This document shows, one piece after another, positions 22,103 through 26,138 of a DNA stretch of 26,138 nt (position 1 is its first letter; each line of letters starts with the position of its first letter). The stretch is taken from positions 1 to 26,138 of the IMG/VR virus record IMGVR_UViG_3300017782_000188, one strand, 5' to 3'. The notes below the pieces were generated by a model, which saw nothing but the letters and a program-made list of their open reading frames with translations, ran no database searches and was not told the DNA's origin. The translations under genes were made by a program, and so were the position numbers. The stretch comes from a virus.

Positions 22103-23350
22103 TTAACCTAGTGCAATTGCCTGAGCAATAGCAAAAGCATTTGTGGCCGCACCTGCCGTAGTGATTAGTGTTCCTGTTTCATTTGGTATTGTAATAGTTC
22201 TATCTGCTGTTGGGTCTACAACTGTTAAAGTTGTCTCATGTGCGTCAGCAGTTGCACCTTCAAATACGATACTTGCGTCTGTTAATTGCAAGTTAGTAGC
22301 AACTAAACTTGTAATAGTAGGTGAATTTAAAGTTGGACTTGTCAAAGTTTTATTTGTCAAAGTCTGTGTTCCTGCTAATGTTACAACTGTACTATCAAGT
22401 GCAAGTGTTACTGTATTACTTGAGCCTGAACTATCAATACCAGTACCACCAGCAACGGTTAGTGTCTCACTATCTAAATCAATCGCAATAGTTCCACTAT
22501 CAGTTGTAATGTCTAAATCTTGAGCAGTTATAGTTGCATCAACATATGCCTTAATACTTTGTTGTGAAGCAGCTTTTGTGGCAGAATTAGATGCCATATT
22601 ATCTTCATCAAGAAAGGCAGTTCCTGAAAGAGCAGTATTTAAAACACCACTATTAATTACAGGACTTGTTAAAGTTTTATTTGTAAGTGTTTGAGAACCT
22701 GTTAGAGTTGTTACAGTTGAATCAATAGCAAGTGTTATTGTGTTGCCTGAACCTGAACTGTCTAATCCTGTTCCACCAGCAATCGTCAATGTTTCACTAT
22801 CAAGGTCAATTGCAATCGTGCCACTATCTGAAGTTACATCTAAATCTTGAGCAGTAATTTGAGCATCAACATATGCTTTGATTGATTGTTGAGATGCTAA
22901 CTTTGTTGCACTATTAGAATCCATACCGTCTTCATCTAAAAATGCAGTACCTGAAAAAGCAGTATTAAAAACACCACTTGTAATAACTGGTGCAGTTAAA
23001 GTTTTATTTGTAAGAGTTTCAGTTGCATCTACTACAGAAACAGTACCAGACGCATCTGGAAAAGTAATTGTTCTATCAGCAGTTGGGTCAGCTACTTGTA
23101 TTGTTGTTTCGTGTGCATCATCTGTATCGCCTTCAAAAACTATTTTAGTTTCGAATATTGAAGTACCTGCTTTCAGAGCAGCGATTTCTGTATTCTTTGC
23201 AACGACAGCTTCTACAATATCTGAAGATGAAGCAATTGTGCCACTTGCACTTGTTAGGCTCGAAATATCTCCAACATCAGCCGCTGTCAGATTATAAGTC
23301 TGTCTAAAAGTTTCTAGTGTATCTGTTACTGCTACGGTTCTATCTGCCAT
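22103..23350 (-). CDS. Fibre-like virion protein (415 aa), tandem duplicate of its upstream neighbour
   Basis: The N-terminal 55 residues (MADRTVAVTDTLETFRQTYN, DIVEAVVAKN) align with those of the 428-residue protein upstream. Then come a DPTADRTITFPDASGT element, two copies of a 109-residue repeat (112-220 and 221-329: TLTNKTL..., FLDED, SATKxASQQSIKAYVD, TAQDLD, SDSGTIAIDLDSETLT, GGTG), a second DPTADRTITIPNETGT element and the C-terminal tag FAIAQAIALG. Such modules are typical of fibre or baseplate-attached proteins of marine T4-like phages. A one-mismatch late promoter (23356-23363) precedes it. The role in host recognition is inferred. Confidence 0.85.
   Translation of the reverse strand: MADRTVAVTDTLETFRQTYNLTAADVGDISSLTSASGTIASSSDIVEAVVAKNTEIAALKAGTSIFETKIVFEGDTDDAHETTIQVADPTADRTITFPDASGTVSVVDATETLTNKTLTAPVITSGVFNTAFSGTAFLDEDGMDSNSATKLASQQSIKAYVDAQITAQDLDVTSDSGTIAIDLDSETLTIAGGTGLDSSGSGNTITLAIDSTVTTLTGSQTLTNKTLTSPVINSGVLNTALSGTAFLDEDNMASNSATKAASQQSIKAYVDATITAQDLDITTDSGTIAIDLDSETLTVAGGTGIDSSGSSNTVTLALDSTVVTLAGTQTLTNKTLTSPTLNSPTITSLVATNLQLTDASIVFEGATADAHETTLTVVDPTADRTITIPNETGTLITTAGAATNAFAIAQAIALG
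22364..23017 (-). repeat. Two 109-residue tandem repeats in the 415-residue fibre
   Basis: Residues 112-220 and 221-329 are close copies, each beginning TLTNKTLT and containing SQQSIKAYVDA and IDLDSETLT. They also match the repeats in the neighbouring 428-residue gene. Confidence 0.9.
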
Positions 23351-23355
23351 ACTAC

Positions 23356-23363
23356 TATTTATC
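23356..23363 (-). promoter_or_regulatory. Possible late promoter, one mismatch (GATAAATA)
   Basis: The coding strand reads GATAAATA in the 18-base gap before the 415-residue gene. The first base differs from the T4 octamer and the leader would be nearly absent, so this is weak. Confidence 0.3.
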
Positions 23364-23368
23364 CTATC

Positions 23369-24655
23369 CTAAATACCTGTTCCAGAATGTGCAGCTCCAG
23401 AGGACCCTAATGCTATCGCAAGTGAAATTGACTTGCCCTTAGTTACATGGGTTGCTGTTGTTGCTAATGTCATATCTGTATCTGGTATTGTGATTACATT
23501 GTCTTGTGTAGGTTCTTCACAATCTAAAGATGTCTCAAAATCATTTGATGTAGAACCTTCAATTATAATTCTTTCACCTACGTTTAATCCACTTACAGTA
23601 CCAGATGATAATGTGAAATTACTAACGACTGGTTCTGTAAATGTTTTATTTGTTAATGTTTGTGACGCTGTTGTTATTGCAATAGTCGAATCAACGGCAA
23701 CTGTCAACGTATTACCTGTAGCACTTGAATCTAGTCCTGTGCCTCCTGAAACAGTTAATACTTCACTATCTAAATCAATATTTAATGCCCCACCACTATC
23801 GGCTGCAAAATCTAAATCTTGAGCAGTTGTCTGAGCATCAACATACGCCTTAATACTTTGTTGTGAAGCCAATTTTGTTGCACTATTAGAATCTAAATCA
23901 TCTTCATCAAGAAAAGCAGTTCCACTTATTGCTGTATTTAAAACAGCACTAGTTAATGTGGGAGATGTTAAAGTTTTATTTGTTAGTGTTTGTGTTCCTG
24001 CTAAAGTTGTTACAGTTGAATCAACAGTAAAAGTTGCTGTATTACTTGTAGCACTTGAATCTATTCCTGTACCACCTGCAAGGGTTAATGTTTCACTATC
24101 TAAATCTATACTTTGTTCTGTACCACTATCTGGTGCAATATCTAAATCTTGGGCAGTTAAATTAGTATCAACGTATGCCTTAATACTTTGTTGTGTTGCA
24201 GCCTTTGTAGCAGAATTAGATGAAAAAGTATCTTCGTCTAATACGGCAGTACCACTTGCACCTGTATTTAAAACAGCACTTGTTATTGTAGGTGTTGTTA
24301 TTGTTTTATTTGTATATGTTTGAGATGCTGTTATTACTGCCATTTCACCACTAGCATCTGGTAAAGTAAATGTTCTATCTGCTGTTGGGTCAGTTACAAC
24401 AAGAGATGTTTCAAATCCATCATCTGTAGCACCTTCAAAAACTAAACCGTCACTAGTAAAAATATGACTGTCAGTTGATATAGTTGTTAAGTCAGGATTC
24501 AATAATACAATTGCTTCAACAACATCTGTTGCACTTGCAATAATACCACTTGCGCCTGTGATACCTGAAATATCTCCTATATCTTCAGCAGTACCATTAA
24601 ATTCAAATCTAAATTTATTTAATGTATCACCCGCTGATATACTTCTATCTGCCAT
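23369..24655 (-). CDS. Fibre-like virion protein (428 aa), tandem duplicate
   Basis: The architecture is the same as the 415-residue neighbour: an N-terminal block (MADRSISAGDTLNKFRFEFN, ATDVVEAIVLLN), DPTADRTFTLPDASGE, two 110-residue repeats (113-222 and 223-332), then a more diverged EPTQDNVITIPD element. The C-terminus has the ISLAIALG tag followed by an extra SSGAAHSGTGI. The ATG at 24653-24655 overlaps the preceding small gene by 11 bases. It is probably a fibre or fibre-adaptor protein; its divergence from the duplicate suggests diversifying host-contact function (inference). Confidence 0.85.
   Translation of the reverse strand: MADRSISAGDTLNKFRFEFNGTAEDIGDISGITGASGIIASATDVVEAIVLLNPDLTTISTDSHIFTSDGLVFEGATDDGFETSLVVTDPTADRTFTLPDASGEMAVITASQTYTNKTITTPTITSAVLNTGASGTAVLDEDTFSSNSATKAATQQSIKAYVDTNLTAQDLDIAPDSGTEQSIDLDSETLTLAGGTGIDSSATSNTATFTVDSTVTTLAGTQTLTNKTLTSPTLTSAVLNTAISGTAFLDEDDLDSNSATKLASQQSIKAYVDAQTTAQDLDFAADSGGALNIDLDSEVLTVSGGTGLDSSATGNTLTVAVDSTIAITTASQTLTNKTFTEPVVSNFTLSSGTVSGLNVGERIIIEGSTSNDFETSLDCEEPTQDNVITIPDTDMTLATTATHVTKGKSISLAIALGSSGAAHSGTGI
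23660..24319 (-). repeat. Two 110-residue tandem repeats in the 428-residue fibre
   Basis: Residues 113-222 and 223-332 repeat the plan TxTNKTxTxPT, SGTAxLDED, SATKxAxQQSIKAYVD, TAQDLD, IDLDSExLT, GGTGxDSSAT. The second copy is closer to the repeats in the 415-residue protein than is the first. Confidence 0.88.
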
Positions 24656-24875
24656 TTGACATACCTACTAGTAAGTTTTTTATTTCTTTCATTTCATTTC
24701 TTAATTCATTTACTTCACGAATTACTTTTCTTACTTCATCATCTTTTTCTTTTTGTTTTGCTTTTCTTGCCATATACTTTGCATAGGCATCTGAATCAGT
24801 ATTAATGATTGCTTGAGATTTTAAATCTCTAACTAAGTTTGTGTGGCCTTCGACCTTTGCGATATCTCTACTCAT
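24645..24875 (-). CDS. Small coiled-coil protein (76 aa) of marine T4-like phages
   Basis: It starts at ATG 24873-24875, four bases after the upstream stop; an in-frame TTG seven codons earlier is less likely because MSRDIAKVEGHTNLVRDLKS is a familiar start for this small protein family in marine T4-like phages. A helical, charged middle (RKAKQKEKDDEVRKVIREVN) leads to a coiled-coil end (ELRNEMKEIKNLLVGM). The function is unknown. It sits between a large virion protein and the fibre genes and could be an assembly factor or a small structural clamp. Confidence 0.8.
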   Translation of the reverse strand: MSRDIAKVEGHTNLVRDLKSQAIINTDSDAYAKYMARKAKQKEKDDEVRKVIREVNELRNEMKEIKNLLVGMSNGR

Positions 24876-24879
24876 AAAA

Positions 24880-26138
24880 TTAAACTGCCAGAGCAATTCC
24901 TCGTAAATCTTTCACTCTAGGAGGATAAGAACTAACTGTACCCTTTAGAACTACTTTTAATTGGAAAGATGTGAACGTAGGTAACTCACTCACGCTATAT
25001 TTGTGTTCTTTAAATGTTATATTATCGTCTGATGGAGTAACAGCCGTATCGGGAGAACCATCATCATTAAATGGTGTCCACACTAATTCTTTTATGTTTC
25101 TAGCATCATCAGCTGCGGTTGTTCTAAAGTACATTTCAACTTCTGAAGTTGAAGGAACATAAGCAGATATTCGAATATCTAATGCAGTTGAGTCGTTAAT
25201 TAATTTAACTGGTCTTGTTACATATTTCGCAGAAGAACTACCACCACTTTTTGCAGTATCAGCAACAAAATCTGGTGTAGTTCCTGAAACAGGATTATAT
25301 AAATGATTTCGTATTAAGTGAGTACTTAATCTACTTGTATCGACAACAGGAGATAAATTGCCTGATGTTGAGTTTAATGTAATATCTAGATTTAAAGATT
25401 TACCACCAGACATCTCGTTAGTTTCATTAATTGCAGAAGCAACAAGTCTAGGTCCTGTGAAGTAATAATCTTCATTTAATTCTACTGCCACTTTATCAGA
25501 AGCAGTTGTTAAAGTAAATTCTGTTTCAGAGCCTTCTAGTGTTTTACCAGTTGTTGCTCTTAATGTAGAGCCAATCGTTGTATTTGGTGGTTGAATAACA
25601 CCTGCAACGGGTTGAATTACATCATATAAAATGTTTCTTGTTGCAGTAACAGTAGCACCACCAACATCACCTAATGCAGTAGCAAAATCAGAGTTCTGTG
25701 CTGTAATTACATAACTATGCATTTTAATATCTGAGATAGATGTATATGTGCCATTGATATTTGTTGAAGCAACACCATTGTAAGTACCAGAAGCGACACC
25801 AGCAATTGTTACATTGTTTGATGTACCATGCATACCATGATTTCTATGAGCTACTCTTAATGCAGTAGTACCTATTGTTGCACCACTAGTATGAGTGGCC
25901 GCTGTTGTAGAATTTGCACCACGAGTGACGCCGGTCAATGAAGTTGCAGTTTTTCCTGTATATGTCATTTGTTCAGAATCAATCAATATTGTTCCTGAAG
26001 TAGGAAATTGTTTTGTACTAACTACATCAATTTCAGTTTCACTATCATCTAATCCTTCATTTAAAGTACCTGTAATTGTTGTTATAGGATTTAGTCTTAA
26101 TGTTTTAGTTGGTAATTCATCATTAACAAGATGAACAG
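24880..26138 (-). CDS. Large virion (baseplate-type) structural protein, C-terminal part
   Basis: The reading frame is open from 26136 to the window edge; the apparent start near 25986 is only an internal TTG, so the true start lies outside. At least 418 residues are visible. Upstream of that TTG the frame continues with LRLNPITTITGTLNEGLDD and FPTSGTILID, joining SEQMTYTGKTATSLTGVTRG. Other marks are VAHRNHGMHG, YDVIQPVAGVIQPPNTTIGS, NEDYYFTGPRLVAS, and a C-terminal beta domain ending SSYPPRVKDLRGIAL, typical of large virion or baseplate proteins in marine T4-like phages. The exact T4 counterpart is uncertain. Confidence 0.85.
   Translation of the reverse strand, partial: VHLVNDELPTKTLRLNPITTITGTLNEGLDDSETEIDVVSTKQFPTSGTILIDSEQMTYTGKTATSLTGVTRGANSTTAATHTSGATIGTTALRVAHRNHGMHGTSNNVTIAGVASGTYNGVASTNINGTYTSISDIKMHSYVITAQNSDFATALGDVGGATVTATRNILYDVIQPVAGVIQPPNTTIGSTLRATTGKTLEGSETEFTLTTASDKVAVELNEDYYFTGPRLVASAINETNEMSGGKSLNLDITLNSTSGNLSPVVDTSRLSTHLIRNHLYNPVSGTTPDFVADTAKSGGSSSAKYVTRPVKLINDSTALDIRISAYVPSTSEVEMYFRTTAADDARNIKELVWTPFNDDGSPDTAVTPSDDNITFKEHKYSVSELPTFTSFQLKVVLKGTVSSYPPRVKDLRGIALAV

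Noticed and set aside
25986-25986. Start of the large virion protein at this position
   Set aside because: The codon is an internal TTG; the frame stays open to the window edge with conserved-looking sequence upstream, so the gene is cut, not started here.

Overview
The window is one block of the late (virion) region of a T4-like myovirus. All 31 genes supported here lie on the minus strand and are nearly back to back, many with 1- or 4-base stop/start overlaps. The DNA is clearly AT-rich, and the structural proteins resemble those of marine T4-like phages of cyanobacteria and SAR11 (Pelagibacter). A marine host with an AT-rich genome is my inference; nothing in the window names the host. The largest gap between genes is 140 bases, and I see no tRNA, CRISPR array, insertion sequence or integrase.

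In transcription order (high to low coordinates), the window opens inside the C-terminal part of a large virion protein (26138-24880), followed by a small coiled-coil protein and a fibre/adhesin region (24655-18692). This holds two tandemly duplicated fibre-like proteins, a small virion-type protein, a 749-residue fibre with about five tandem 39-residue repeats and a Cys-rich end, and an Ig-like protein. Next comes a compact unit of five overlapping genes (18636-14655): a second Ig-like protein, three 2-oxoglutarate/Fe(II) oxygenase-type proteins and a complete radical SAM/SPASM enzyme. A good sigma70-like promoter precedes this unit and a GC-rich hairpin cluster follows it, so it looks like an inserted, separately transcribed cassette.

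Three more fibre/adaptor proteins follow (14514-11567). After them comes the canonical T4 morphogenesis order: gp13 and gp14 (neck), gp15 (tail completion), gp16 and gp17 (terminase), gp18 (sheath), gp19 (tube), gp20 (portal), a gp67-like core protein and gp21 (protease, cut by the window edge). Two departures stand out: a PAP2-type phosphatase wedged between the two terminase genes, and three small related proteins between the core protein and gp21.

Exact T4 late-promoter octamers (TATAAATA on the coding strand) precede the gp67-like gene, gp18, gp13, the 110-residue adaptor, the 749-residue fibre and, twice, the 119-residue protein. The oxygenase/radical SAM unit has none. The main hypothesis is a phage-encoded protein-modification cassette acting on the phage's own fibre or Ig-like proteins. 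The most attractive candidate target is the 749-residue fibre, whose only four cysteines form an alternating CxCxCxC at its extreme C-terminus, directly after an HxH motif.
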